The translations under genes were made by a program, and so were the position numbers. Shown piece after piece: positions 10,427 through 20,413 of a stretch of DNA of 64,000 nucleotides (positions are counted from its first letter, which is position 1; every line of letters begins with the position of its first letter). Below the pieces are notes generated by a model. It worked only from the letters and a program-made list of their open reading frames with translations. It did no database searches and was not told the origin of the DNA. Origin of the DNA: Cryptomeria japonica (lineage: Eukaryota; Streptophyta; Pinopsida; Cupressales; Cupressaceae); NCBI RefSeq assembly GCF_030272615.1, contig NC_081409.1:205217364-205281363 (forward strand), in the 5' to 3' direction.

Positions 10427-11726
10427 TGTAAAGCGAAAAATTACGATCAAACCCTAAGTGTTCCCCCCACCACTCCAAGGAGAGAGAAAGGAGGTCACTA
10501 GGGTTGACGGTTTTCACTTAGGAGAGACTTTACATTCAAAAGAGGGGTTGAAACCCACAAGATCCAATCCCACACAATGCAAGATTGGATTCTAAATGAG
10601 TTTCAAGGGTTAAGACAGCAAGGCTACCCTCTTTTGTAAAGAATGTAGATAGAAGGATTGAGCTAGGAATGCATGTAAAGTGAGAAAGATTCACTTATAA
10701 ACAGAGATAGGAATATAGGATGAAGCTGCGGACCTGGAATTAGCAGTAAAATGTCGAGACAATGTTGTCCTGCAAATTTGAGCGAAAGTTGATGGGACGA
10801 TGGCGCCCGATGTGCACACGGTCCTCCGAAAAATCCGTGAAACGAAGGGGGATCTGTTCGTCTCTGCACAAGGATTCCAGATCTTCAATTATAGCCGCGT
10901 ACCTGCAACCTACACACAAAAAAGAGAGGACGATTGGGGGGTTAGGGATTAGGGGTTTGCCCTTAGGTCAAACCCTGATTTTGGAATTAACGAAGAAATG
11001 AGAATGCTGTAAATGTAAATGATTGTAATGTAAACAAGTACTGATACCTTGTTGTAAGAATGTTTGTATTCCTACATGCAAAGGTGTAAATGTTGTTGTA
11101 TGTTGTATGTTGTAAGTGATCTCCTCTTCAATGGTTGAATCCTTGTCTTGAATGCAACACTTAGCCTTGAATGGAGACTTAGAATGCTCAATTGCTTGAA
11201 GGAATGCTTGAATGTTTGAATGCTTGAATGTTTGAGTGTTTTAATATTGCTTCCGCGTCTTGTACACATATGTCCTTTCTTCTCAAAATGGGAGAGGAAA
11301 TGTAGTTTATATACTTGTCAATTAGGTTTGAAAGACTGATTTTTTCGACCTTAGGCCGACCAGGAAACATTATTTCCCAAATTGCAAACATAAAGACCCG
11401 AGGCCCAAAAGAGATTGGGCCCAAAATAGGGCCAGGGACCAGGGCGCTGGGCGCCATGGTCCTGGGGGACCAGGGCGCTGGGCGCCATGGTCCTGGGGGA
11501 CCAGGGCGCTGGGCGCCCTGGTCCTGAAGGACCAGGGTGCTGGGCGCCATGGTCCCACCTCCAGGGATAGCAGGGTGCAAGGAGGATCAGGCCAGGGTGC
11601 TGAAAAATGCAGTTTTTGATGTCATAAACAAGTTTTAGGGTCTCCATTCAGGTTCAGTGTTGCATCACCATCATGAAGACCCAAATGCAGTCGAAATTGC
11701 AAGTGTCACAATTTTAGGACATTACA
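10427..11726 (-). repeat. 5' LTR of the Gypsy-like element
   Basis: 1300 bp, TGTAAAGCG to GGACATTACA, directly followed by target duplication TATAC (11727-11731). It differs from the left LTR by scattered substitutions and two extra units of a 31-bp repeat. Confidence 0.88.
11437..11560. repeat. 31-bp minisatellite in the LTR (4 units)
   Basis: Units start at 11437, 11468, 11499 and 11530 with spacing 31. The core is GACCAGGGCGCTGGGCGCC followed by ATGGTCCTGGG, containing the palindrome GGCGCC. The partner LTR has two units (4844 and 4875). Confidence 0.9.
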
Positions 11727-11731
11727 TATAC

Positions 11732-12150
11732 ATACATGCACATTATCATATGTATATACATACATGTAGACTAATTGGCATGCATTTCTATATTGGTATG
11801 GAATTGCTAAACACTTGTACATGTCTGTGAATGCAAATATTGAATTGGTTTGCAATTGCACAGTAAGTCATATGCCATTATACGGATTGATAGACATATA
11901 TATGTATAAATAGTGATGCATGCAGTCATACACAGACACATATATACGTAAATACTCTCTCTCACACACACACATATATATAGACAAATATGTTTCAATA
12001 TATAAATATTTGTGTGTGTGCGTAAAGGTATTAATACATAATTGGAGCCCATTAGATATGTGGACCCCATAGAAAGGTATTCATACATATACAACCCACA
12101 TATATGTGGACTCCATCTGTTGATAGGAGGGAACCGGCTTAGCTGTATAC
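11732..12150. other. microsatellite-rich non-coding DNA
   Basis: Contains TATA/CATA and CA/TG microsatellites (about 11727-11765, 11930-12020). No gene is seen. Minus-strand ORFs here arise from the repeats and have no domain. Confidence 0.5.
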
Positions 12151-12151
12151 A

Positions 12152-12440
12152 TGGTGAAGGGTGAAAGATGCTAGCCACCTTGTATGCAATTGTGCACGTA
12201 TTAATTGTATACGCATGGCAATTATGAAGGGTGAAAGTTGGCAGCCACCTCCTATAAAATTGTGCATGTATTAATTGTATATGCATGGCAATTAGGAAGG
12301 GTGAAAGCTGGCAAATACTGCCTATAAAATTGTGCATGTATTAATTGTACACACATCGCAATTGGGAAAGGGTGAAAGTTGGCAGCCATATCCTATAAAA
12401 TTTTGCTTGCATTAATTGTATATGCATGGAAATTGCGAAG
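12152..12440. repeat. tandem repeat, about 69-bp unit, 4 copies
   Basis: The unit reads GAAGGGTGAAAGTTGGCAGC, then a CCTATAAAATTGTGC core, then ATTAATTGTATATGCATGGC. Four imperfect copies lie head to tail. Every unit has a TATAAAA or TATGCAA box. The array ends about 140 bp upstream of the ORF starting at 12579. Confidence 0.8.
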
Positions 12441-12578
12441 GGACACAATTATTAATTGGTCAATAAATGAAACAAGACAATGGGAGAGAATAAATCAGTA
12501 GGCAATTATTAAAAAAGCAATGAAGTTGCTAGTTAATGTGTTGGTGGGATATAGTTTCAGTTAGTTAAAAAAAACATT

Positions 12579-13346
12579 ATGTGCATATATCCAGAAGGTT
12601 TGTATATGTGTGTAGTGTTTGCAGAAGACATGGAAGTCACCTTCACCCTTTACACAACAAGACAACAGTTGGCCTTTAGGGGCAAGATCATCGATAAAAG
12701 GTTGAAGGCCATATTCAAGTTCAAGGATGAAAAATTTCTTCGATACTTAAAATTGTTTTTGGGTGACTATTTCATGAACACAGATCACCAGTACCGGACG
12801 AATGCGAACATCGTGGCCATGGTGACAACTTGGGCTTGGCAGATTGGGAAAAGTTAATAGAAAGTTAAATGGTTATTGAAAGAAATTGTGGACGATGAAT
12901 GGCTACTCAATCTCGATGAACTTGTCATAACGGCTATTCTGGGGCTAGGATTTGAAGTTCCTAAGGGAGAACCGAGTCGTGGGGTTCCTAAAATTTTCCC
13001 CTTCATTCGATTGGAAGTGGGGGAAGACCGCAAGGCAGGTTCTATCAAAACGACACTTGGGTGGACGATGTTGGAGATGTGGCTCATTAAGAGGAAGAAG
13101 GTAGATGAAAGAATGTTGGGTGGTGTAGGTGAGGCGGGAGGTGAGGGAACATTAGGAGGTGCAGGTAAGGTGGGAGGTGAGGGAACGTTGGGAGGTGTAG
13201 GTGAGGTGGCAGGAGAGGGGACGTCAAGAGGTGTAGGTGAGGCGGGAGTTGCAGATGACACTGGTTATTGGTACGAAGTACCAGAGGTTCCTGCGGACTC
13301 CAACAATGACGAAGACTATGTCCCCTTGCCCAAGCAAAAGAAGTGA
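12579..13346 (+). pseudogene. broken gene of a family also found as LINE-2 ORF3
   Basis: One frame of 256 codons is interrupted only by adjacent TAA-TAG at 12855-12860. The N-terminal half has RQQLAFRGKIIDKRLKAIF and DHQYRTNANIVAM. These align by eye with RQMAFLGPIKDKRWREIL and EHHYRVNIDIPMV of the ORF downstream of RNase H in LINE-2 (43068-44115), in the same order. The second half has KEIVDDEWLLNLDEL, then WTMLEMWLIKRKK, then a Gly/Glu repeat region and an acidic end. The true start may be ATG 12631 behind a possible acceptor (GTGTTTGCAG). Function is unknown. No RT or LTR adjoins it, so it may be a host-type gene or a detached element ORF. Confidence 0.5.
13110..13250. repeat. coding minisatellite, Gly/Glu-rich
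   Basis: About four imperfect units of roughly 39 bp encode GGVGEAGGEGTLGG-like sequence on the plus strand. On the minus strand the same DNA reads as Pro-rich PSPPASPTPPN, which is a shadow frame. Confidence 0.75.
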
Positions 13347-14106
13347 ATGTGGGATTGAATGAATATGTGTGTATGTGTGACACATTTTTGGTAAGCATTA
13401 TATTTGTTAGTGTTTTTTAATTTAAAAGTAACAAAATACGTAAATTTTAGTGGGAATGGTTGCTGGGAATGCATGTCAATACTTGGGAATGGTTTGTGCA
13501 AATACTTGGGAATGGTTTCTGGGAATGCTTGGGAATTCTTGGGAATGGTTTCTGGGAATGCTTCGAAATGTGCTAGATTAAACGTTATCGTATATATAGT
13601 TCTTAAAGGAGAAAATGTAAAATAGAAGTGTGATGTAGAAAAATATGTATGGTAACAAAAACAATACTCATGCGCTTTTGATGAATCTGGTCGACTGTTG
13701 TGCGTGTTTGCCACTCCGTGTTTTTTTCTTTCTATTTTTCTCTTGCATTGTATTTCTTTCAAATCCGGCTCTTGCAATGAGATGAGAATTTATGTTTTAT
13801 ACATGGATTGCATGGTTTCCCCCTTTTTAATGTGTTATTTTGAATTTGAAATTTGAATTTGCATTGTTTGTCCATTGAATCTATAGAAGTAATTCATTTA
13901 AGCCTGATTTGATTGTTTTTGGCAGGAATTTGGTGGCCTTACACAATTTTTGCCATGGTTGGAAGTGGGAGTTGGCTTGAAGAGATGTGAAGGAGATGGG
14001 ACGAGCTGTACATAGGTGATGGAGTGTTGGGTGCAGTGCTAGGGGAAGGAGGTGTCACGACGTAGACATGGACCCAAACTAGTCAAAATGTGTTGTGTGA
14101 GGGGTT
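13347..14106. other. non-coding DNA with GGGAATG repeats
   Basis: The 3' flank of the broken gene. At 13450-13565, CTTGGGAATGG / TTTCTGGGAATG is repeated several times. Nothing else is recognised up to the target duplication GTGGT (14107-14111) of element A. Confidence 0.5.
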
Positions 14107-14111
14107 GTGGT

Positions 14112-14915
14112 TTTTGGCATATGCACACTCCAATGAGACATTGTAGGTGATTGAAGGTTTTGTCATTGATGGCAACCTTACAATCCTATGACACCGGCAA
14201 GGCATTCCACCAGCACTAGCAAGATTAGACTCTACACCGGCACTCAAATCACTGACATCGGTAGTGAAAGGAAGCATACCGACACAAAGGCCGACAAGAT
14301 TTTTGTTGTAATATATTTTGTTTATTATTTGTAAAATCATTGTAAGCCGACTTGGCAAGTTGTAAAATGACTCTTATATAAGGGAGATCATTGTAGAACA
14401 TTTTGTGTAAGTAAGAGGAATGTATTTAGGCGAAATAAGGTAGACCTATTATGCGAATTATAGGTTAAGGGTTTATGTAAGAAGTAGAGAAGAAACCGGT
14501 ACTGGATCTGGCATTATAGATGCTACTTTGAAGCAGTACAAGACACTGGATTTATATAATCCATTTTGTAAGTTAGTGAGACTTCCTATTTTGTATTTGA
14601 GTAGTGAGCTCTAGGCAATTGGCCTTCATGCATGTGCAGGCCCCTCTTGTAGCAGTAATATTCTCTTATTGGCTAATAAGTGAATATTGTGGGTCACAAA
14701 TCCCACTGAGATTTTTCCCACATCGGGTTTCCTCGTTAAACGCTTGTGTTATGGTGTGTTTTTCATGTGGTTGTTTTTATCTATGTTTATTGCATTACTT
14801 TCTATTTATTGGTACACTGTATTAATATGCTCTACATGTTTTAAGTTAAGAAAATCTACCGATTGGCTAGATACTGATTCACCCCCCCCTCTTAGTATCT
14901 GTGGGAATCCTAACA
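14112..14915 (+). repeat. 5' LTR of element A
   Basis: 804 bp from TTTTGGCATATGC (canonical TGTTGG with one change) to GGGAATCCTAACA. It matches the split 3' LTR, whose two parts total 802 bp. It contains the CACCCCCCCCTCTTAGTATC block near its end that is shared by other Copia LTRs in the window. Confidence 0.88.
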
Positions 14916-14916
14916 A

Positions 14917-14933
14917 TTGGTATCAGAGCTTGG
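14917..14933 (+). other. primer-binding site of element A
   Basis: TTGGTATCAGAGCTTGG sits two bases after the LTR end. It is complementary to the 3' end of plant initiator-Met tRNA, the usual Copia primer. Confidence 0.85.
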
Positions 14934-14979
14934 TCCTCTATTTTCAAAAGCCTAACAACTTGAGGAAGATCTTGACACT

Positions 14980-16014
14980 GGTAGAGATAGAAAACTTGAT
15001 GAAGCAACTTGAAGGAGCTCTCTCAGACTATGATGCAGAAAAATTGAAAAATATCAAACTTGAAGATGATCTAAAGGCTGCTCAGGATATTATTCAAGGA
15101 CTTCAAGAAAATCTTACTATTTCAAGAAAAGAGAAGAGAACTTTATGAAAAGATGCAAAATGAGAATGATGAAAAAGAAACTCTTAATGATATGATAAAC
15201 AAGCTGAAACAAGAGAACATGACAACAAAGAATGAGATGTAGGATATGACTGAGTTTTTATTAAAAAATTGAAGATAGAAAGAAGAATGAAGAAGATTTG
15301 ACTAGAAGACTAAGTGATGCTGCAAATGAAAACACAAGATTCAGCTATGAAAATAATTTGTTGAAGACAGATCTGATGCACACACAGAATGACTCAAATG
15401 AACTGATGAGGGAGAAAGAAGTCTTAGAAAGAGAAGTAGATACTGCAAATCAACATAAAGAGAAATTCAAGAAAAGCTCAGAAGAACTTGGTCACCTGCT
15501 GAAAAATCAAAAACCTAAAGGTGACACTTGTGGAATTGGCTTTGAAGTTGGTGAAAGCTCTAGTACTGCAAACACATAGGATCATAGTAAACCGGTAAGA
15601 CAACCTACTACTTATAAATTCAGTGGCAAATGCTTTAACTATAACAAGTATGGTCATAGAGAAAATCAATGTAGGTCTAGAAATTATTAGAATATCAACA
15701 CCCCCACCGGTTAATGTTCAAAATGCAACAAAGTTGGTCATAACTCTGAGAATTGCAGAATGAATGTGAGATGTTATGTTTGTGGAAGATTTGGACACTT
15801 ATCTAATCAATGCAGAACACAAACCAACATAGGTTATGGAAAGGCTATTCAGAAAAATAATGTGACTTGTTATGCTTATAACAAGATTGGACATATTGCA
15901 AAATTCTGTAGAAGTAAAGGATCACCAGCAGACAACAAAGGTTCTAGTTTAAAAGGTAAAGAAAAAGTTGAAGAAGTTAAGCAAGAATTCTCAAAACAAT
16001 GGATCAGGAAATGA
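14980..16014 (+). pseudogene. Gag-like protein of element A with four zinc knuckles
   Basis: Decayed frame, shifted near 15146 and stopped several times (mostly TAG). The N-terminal part is a long predicted coiled coil (IENLMKQLEGALSDYDAEKL onward to about 15480). Four nucleic-acid-binding knuckles follow between about 15628 and 15909: CFNYNKYGHRENQC, CSKCNKVGHNSENC, CYVCGRFGHLSNQC and CYAYNKIGHIAKFC. The first and last have the second Cys changed to Tyr (G to A). Four knuckles is more than the one or two usual in Copia Gag. No protease or pol follows. Confidence 0.65.
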
Positions 16015-16419
16015 GAACTAAATGTGGATAGGGATACTCCTCCACCAGTAGAACCAATCAACACTCCACTAACAGAATAGAGTAGCACTCCATCGGTAGG
16101 AAGCTCTTCATCAAATTGAGGAAATTTCCTTGATGGTTTGGCAATCAATGAGACATATGCTATTATTCCCTCGGTTGATGGTAAGAAGTTGAATTTACTT
16201 CTATATCGGCAGACAAAGTTAAGTTATTACTTAACTGGCATGCATTAAATGTGGTGGTTGGAAAATTGACATTATAAATTAATGTTTTTGGCTCCATTTT
16301 ACTTCACCGAGCATTCAAACACTCGAAGAGCGCAAAATTTCTAGAGCTAAGGCATTTCGAGCAAAGAGGCAAAGCACTTCAGCAATCAATCCTTCTTGAG
16401 GCAGAAAAAGGTATTTATA

Positions 16420-17538
16420 ATCATCGCATCCTCCTCTACACCTGAATTCATAGAAAACCCTACTATAGTCAAGGTAATCAAACACCCTAGGCCTGTATTT
16501 TAGCTAGTTCTCAAGATAGCTAAAAGGGATGACAATGTAGGTGCTTTTTCCCAAATTCCCAAAGGAGTTGTTTATGCAGAAGACCCTACAATTTATATCC
16601 ATTGCCATATAGAAGAATTAGGAGATGAAGAAATCAAGAACATGTACAAATCTGTTATCTGTGATGACTTCAGAAATGTAAAACCTGAACATAAAATTGT
16701 TGAAACCCTAGGATTCACAGAAATTCTCTGCATTCTGGAATTCCCCATGGAGGTGATAAGGATAGTATTGAGTAGGGTACATGGTGAATTTTTCTGGCTA
16801 GATTCAATTCATAAAATTACCAAGGAAGCTATGAAAGCTGTAATAGGGTTACCTTCCATCGGTAACAGACCAGACAAGACAAAGAAGGTCTCAAATGACC
16901 TGGTAATGAAAGTAACTAGTGTAACATCCGACAGAAGGTCTTTAAGGGTTAATAATGTAACCGACATAAATGTGAGATTTGTTAGCATGATTTTAGGATA
17001 TAAAGCAACACATGCAAACAAACTTAACTCAGTTTCCAGTTTATGCATAAAAAGTGCACATGATATGGTAAAAGAAAATGTGAAAATTGATGTATGTGAA
17101 TGGTTAAAGGATGAATTGATTGACAATTTAGGGAAGATCAAGAAGGATAAGAAAGGGACTTTTAGAATTGGTAACTTACTTGTATGCTTAATGCTACATA
17201 TAACCAAATAGGTGCCCAGTATAGGTATCAAGAACCTTGGATTTGACATACCGGTAGAGAAACAGTTATTAGACTTGTTCAACAACATGGGTGAAAACAA
17301 GGCTAAAAATATGAGACTAAGACTAAGTCCAAGATTGGACTATCTAGAATCCTTGAGGAAGGAAATATTTGAGGCATTAGTACAAGGATAGAAAACACCG
17401 GTAGAGCATATGTAGCACCTCACTGGTACAGTTCAAAGAACAGAGGCAACAATAAAAGACAATAAGAAGTTTATGGAAAGCATAAATTTGGTTTTGGCAC
17501 ATCTTTTTCAAATTGTAACCACCTAGTTACAAGGTTGA
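16420..17538 (+). pseudogene. second ORF of element A, unknown
   Basis: One frame runs from about 16420 to 17538, broken only by TAG codons (near 16498, 17209, 17389, 17413 and 17524), all plausible former CAG. The longest open part is 16642-17211 (189 codons). Visible sequence includes YAEDPTIYIHCHIEEL, GEFFWLDSIHKITKEAMKAV, then IGLPSIG. It has no RT, protease or integrase motif. The pattern of a helix followed by V-x-GLP resembles the N-terminal domain of LINE-3 ORF3 (EINEEVIAQVTGL) and, loosely, large lineage-specific N-terminal domains of plant element proteins. Function is unknown. It ends just before the polypurine tract. Confidence 0.5.
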
Positions 17539-17747
17539 GACAGAAAAACTGCAACTCTATTGACACCTTGACAACCTTTGTCATTGATGCCAAAGGGGGA
17601 GTAGTAGTATGAGAAAATAATCTGCAAAAGACTTATTTGCTCAGGGGGAGCTCATATATTTTTGGTACACATTTTTGGAAACAATTTTTGGATTACAAGT
17701 TTTGGATACACTTTTGAAATTTTCTCATCAGTGTTGCCATCAATGCC

Positions 17748-17759
17748 AAAGGGGGAGAT
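17748..17759 (+). other. polypurine tract of element A
   Basis: AAAGGGGGAGAT directly precedes the 3' LTR start TGTTGGCATATGC at 17760. Confidence 0.8.
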
Positions 17760-18095
17760 TGTTGGCATATGCACACTCCAATGAGACATTGTAGGTGATT
17801 GAAGGTTTTGTCATTGATGGCAACCATACAATCCTATGACACCAGAAAGGCATTCCACTAGCACTAGCAAGATCAGAGTCTACACTGGCACTCAGATCAC
17901 TAGCACCGGCAGTGAAAAGAAGCATACCGACATAGAGGCCGACAGGATTTTTGTTGTAATATATTTTGTTTATTATTTGTAAAATCATTGTAATTTGATT
18001 TGGCAAGTTGTAAAATGACTCTTATATAAGAGAGATCATTGTACAACATTTTGTGTAAGTAAGAGGAATGTATTTAGGCGAAATAAGGCAGACCT
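17760..18095 (+). repeat. 3' LTR of element A, first part
   Basis: Aligns with 14112-14451. It ends at GACCT (18091-18095), which is duplicated at 26100-26104 because of the insertion of element B. Confidence 0.88.
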
Positions 18096-20039
18096 TGTTA
18101 GTTCAGATGCCAATTGTTAATAAGATGAGAGAGGGGGTTAATCATACAAACTTAATCTTCAATATATTCAACAGATTCAACCTTGATAGCTTTAACAGAT
18201 ATATGTAACCAAACCTGTAAAACATGCAAGCTTAAGAACACATAATCATAACAACACTCAACACCAGATTTAACGTGGAAACCCAAATAGGGAAAAACCA
18301 CTGTGGGATTTCGGACCCACTAAGAAATATACTCTTCTAGAGTATGCTTGGTTAAAATTAAATGCTGTTAAAGATTACAAACACATTGCTAGATCTGACC
18401 TGGTTAAGGGATTTCCCTCAGATCTGTTAGGATCTTCACCTTGTTAGAGGTGACCTTGTTAAAGGGTTTCAAACACGCAATCAGAATGTCACCTTGCTAG
18501 AGGATTTACAAATAAGACTGTTAAGTCCACTCGGTTAAGAGATTTTTTGTCACTTACAAATAAATAACAGTAATGAGTATGTCTGCAACTTTGCATCTAA
18601 AATGCTAAAGCAGATTCTTATTTGCTCAATACAATCTAGTCATAGGACTTATCTTGTCCCTCTGCTGGGCTCCTTACTCTATTATTCAAACAGGTCTTCA
18701 AGCTTCTGTGCTTGGTAATCACTATGTAGCATCCCTATGCTTACACTTGGCCATATACATTGTTTATGAATAATTTCTTACTTATAAACAATTTGCTAAC
18801 CGCTTAATCTCTTTGATCACATTTCCCATGATCAATCATAGCCATCAGATCTTCAATCTTGACCAAGTTCAATGTATCCTTCGATCTGAAAATGTTTAAC
18901 CTCGCCTTGGAACTTGCATACATTTCTTGGAACTTGTGCTAAGGTATTACGGTTCAATATGAGCTATAGATCTTCCTGCCGATCTTCTATTGCCATAGAT
19001 CCTTAACAAACTTCATACACGTTGTATCAATCATTTAATCATAACCAGCTCATCAGCTTCCATCATTAAATAACGCATGCATTCATCCAATGCATTCTGT
19101 TATTACTCAGTTGCAACTCGGTAAATACTAAACTTCACTCGGTAGACATTCCGCCTTCATTAACCGATAGTGATAACCTTAGGGTTTATCGACTAGGTTC
19201 CTTGCTCAGTAACATAGTATAGTATTAACCTTACTGTGAGATTTTGCCAAGATCAAGAGGCAATGGAAAGCACAAATAAGAGAGAACAAAATAGATGATA
19301 GAAATAAACTGTATTCTATCAAGATGAAAAATATGATCAACTGGATCATTAAGCATTACATACAATGAATATAAGCCTGCTTATATAGGCAAGGCTATAT
19401 GGATATGTGAGCACACAAACATGACATGTGGCTCAATAAGAAACAAGGGTAGGTAGGAAATAGGTGTGGGTAGGTAGGAGAAATAATATAATAGTCCACA
19501 TGAGGTGGATCACCCACTGAATGTGGAGTGTAACAACAAGATCACACCATAAAAGGTGGAAATTCTCCTACACACACTATCCCAATGTGGCACAAACACC
19601 CAAGTGTCTCATACCCAAACTATTATGAAATGTATTTCCTAAGTAAACTTAAGTAAGTGTAATAATATCGAAGATGAATAATTATTTACACCAACGCTTA
19701 CAAACTATAGCATATGTAGGATATCAAAACAATCTAAACAACATGATCTCATCATTGTCTAACTCAGTAATAGTTGCCCATTGAATAAATTATTCCTCCC
19801 CTTATTCATCACATTCTTTCTGTGTCTTTTACCGACATCTTAATTCTCTTCAAAACATACTTCTTAAGATATGGCAACATCATACTAAATCAGAAAATCA
19901 ATTTCTTGACATCAATGACAAAATAATATTGTGAAGACAGTGAACATCCTTAATTAGTTATATCCATAATGATCAACAACCTTCTCAATATCCTAATTGA
20001 AATGCCAACAATCTCTTATTGTTTGTTGTAATGCCAACA
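18096..20039 (-). repeat. 3' LTR of element B, interrupted by a solo LTR
   Basis: 1944 bp, TGTTAGTTCAG to AATGCCAACA. Removing the insertion at 19235-19696 and one 5-bp target copy leaves 1477 bp, matching the 1468-bp right LTR. Confidence 0.88.
19235..19696 (-). mobile_element. solo LTR nested in the LTR of element B
   Basis: A 462-bp insertion absent from the partner LTR, flanked by CTTAC at 19230-19234 and 19697-19701. Read on the minus strand it begins CGTTGGTGTAAATAA (TGTTGG with its first base mutated) and ends AAAATCTCACA. It has a TATA-like GCCTATATAAGCAGG segment in the middle, as in a short LTR promoter. No internal region is present, so it is a solo LTR of an otherwise absent element. 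Confidence 0.75.
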
Positions 20040-20053
20040 ATCTCCCCCTTTGG
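20040..20053 (-). other. polypurine tract of element B
   Basis: Minus strand CCAAAGGGGGAGAT immediately precedes the 3' LTR (which begins TGTTGGCATT on that strand). Confidence 0.8.
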
Positions 20054-20413
20054 CATTGATGGTAAAACCAATTGATTTGACCTAAGATTTGAATTCAGAT
20101 TGCTGTGATTATGATTGCTTAGATTGTTGAAATGCTCTCCCCCTGTCATTAGTCTTCTCCCCCACACATTAGTCTTCTCCCCCTTTGATAACAATGCCAA
20201 AAGAAAACTAATACATAATTTCTTCCTGTGTGAAGTAATTCCTTTGCTGTTTGGTATCAACTCAGTCTCAGTTAGAGCATTTTAGCTTCAATTCATGTTC
20301 CCTGTTTTTGTTTCCTGCACACCTTTAGAAAACATCCTAAAGTGTGTAAATCAACATCAACTCTTAAAAGGTATTCTTTAGAGTCATCGAATTGATGCTT
20401 TCACCGAACTCGG

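Larger units (their letters stand above)
3834..11726 (-). mobile_element. non-autonomous Gypsy-like LTR retrotransposon (gag-protease only)
   Basis: Complete element with LTRs at 3834-5071 and 10427-11726, both with TGTAA...TTACA-type ends (left copy decayed to TTAAA). It is flanked by a 5-bp target duplication TATAC at 3829-3833 and 11727-11731. On the minus strand the order is 5' LTR (right), primer-binding site, a leader of about 1.17 kb, one gag-protease frame (9260 to 5856), a non-coding stretch of about 780 bp, a purine-rich tract, and the 3' LTR (left). No reverse transcriptase, RNase H or integrase motif is found in the 5.4-kb interior, so it would depend on another element for copying. 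The gag and zinc-knuckle style match Ty3/Gypsy Gag. Confidence 0.85.

Noticed and set aside
11188-11647. ORFs rich in Pro-Gly-Trp in the right Gypsy LTR
   Set aside because: Produced by the 31-bp minisatellite inside an LTR; not open in the partner LTR with two units.
11807-12337. Minus-strand 176-codon ORF over the tandem repeats
   Set aside because: Its sequence simply translates microsatellites and the 69-bp repeats; no domain, low-complexity ends.
12854-13398. Pro-rich minus-strand ORFs opposite the Gly/Glu minisatellite
   Set aside because: They are antisense shadows of a GC-rich coding repeat. The plus frame continues upstream with motifs shared with LINE-2 ORF3.
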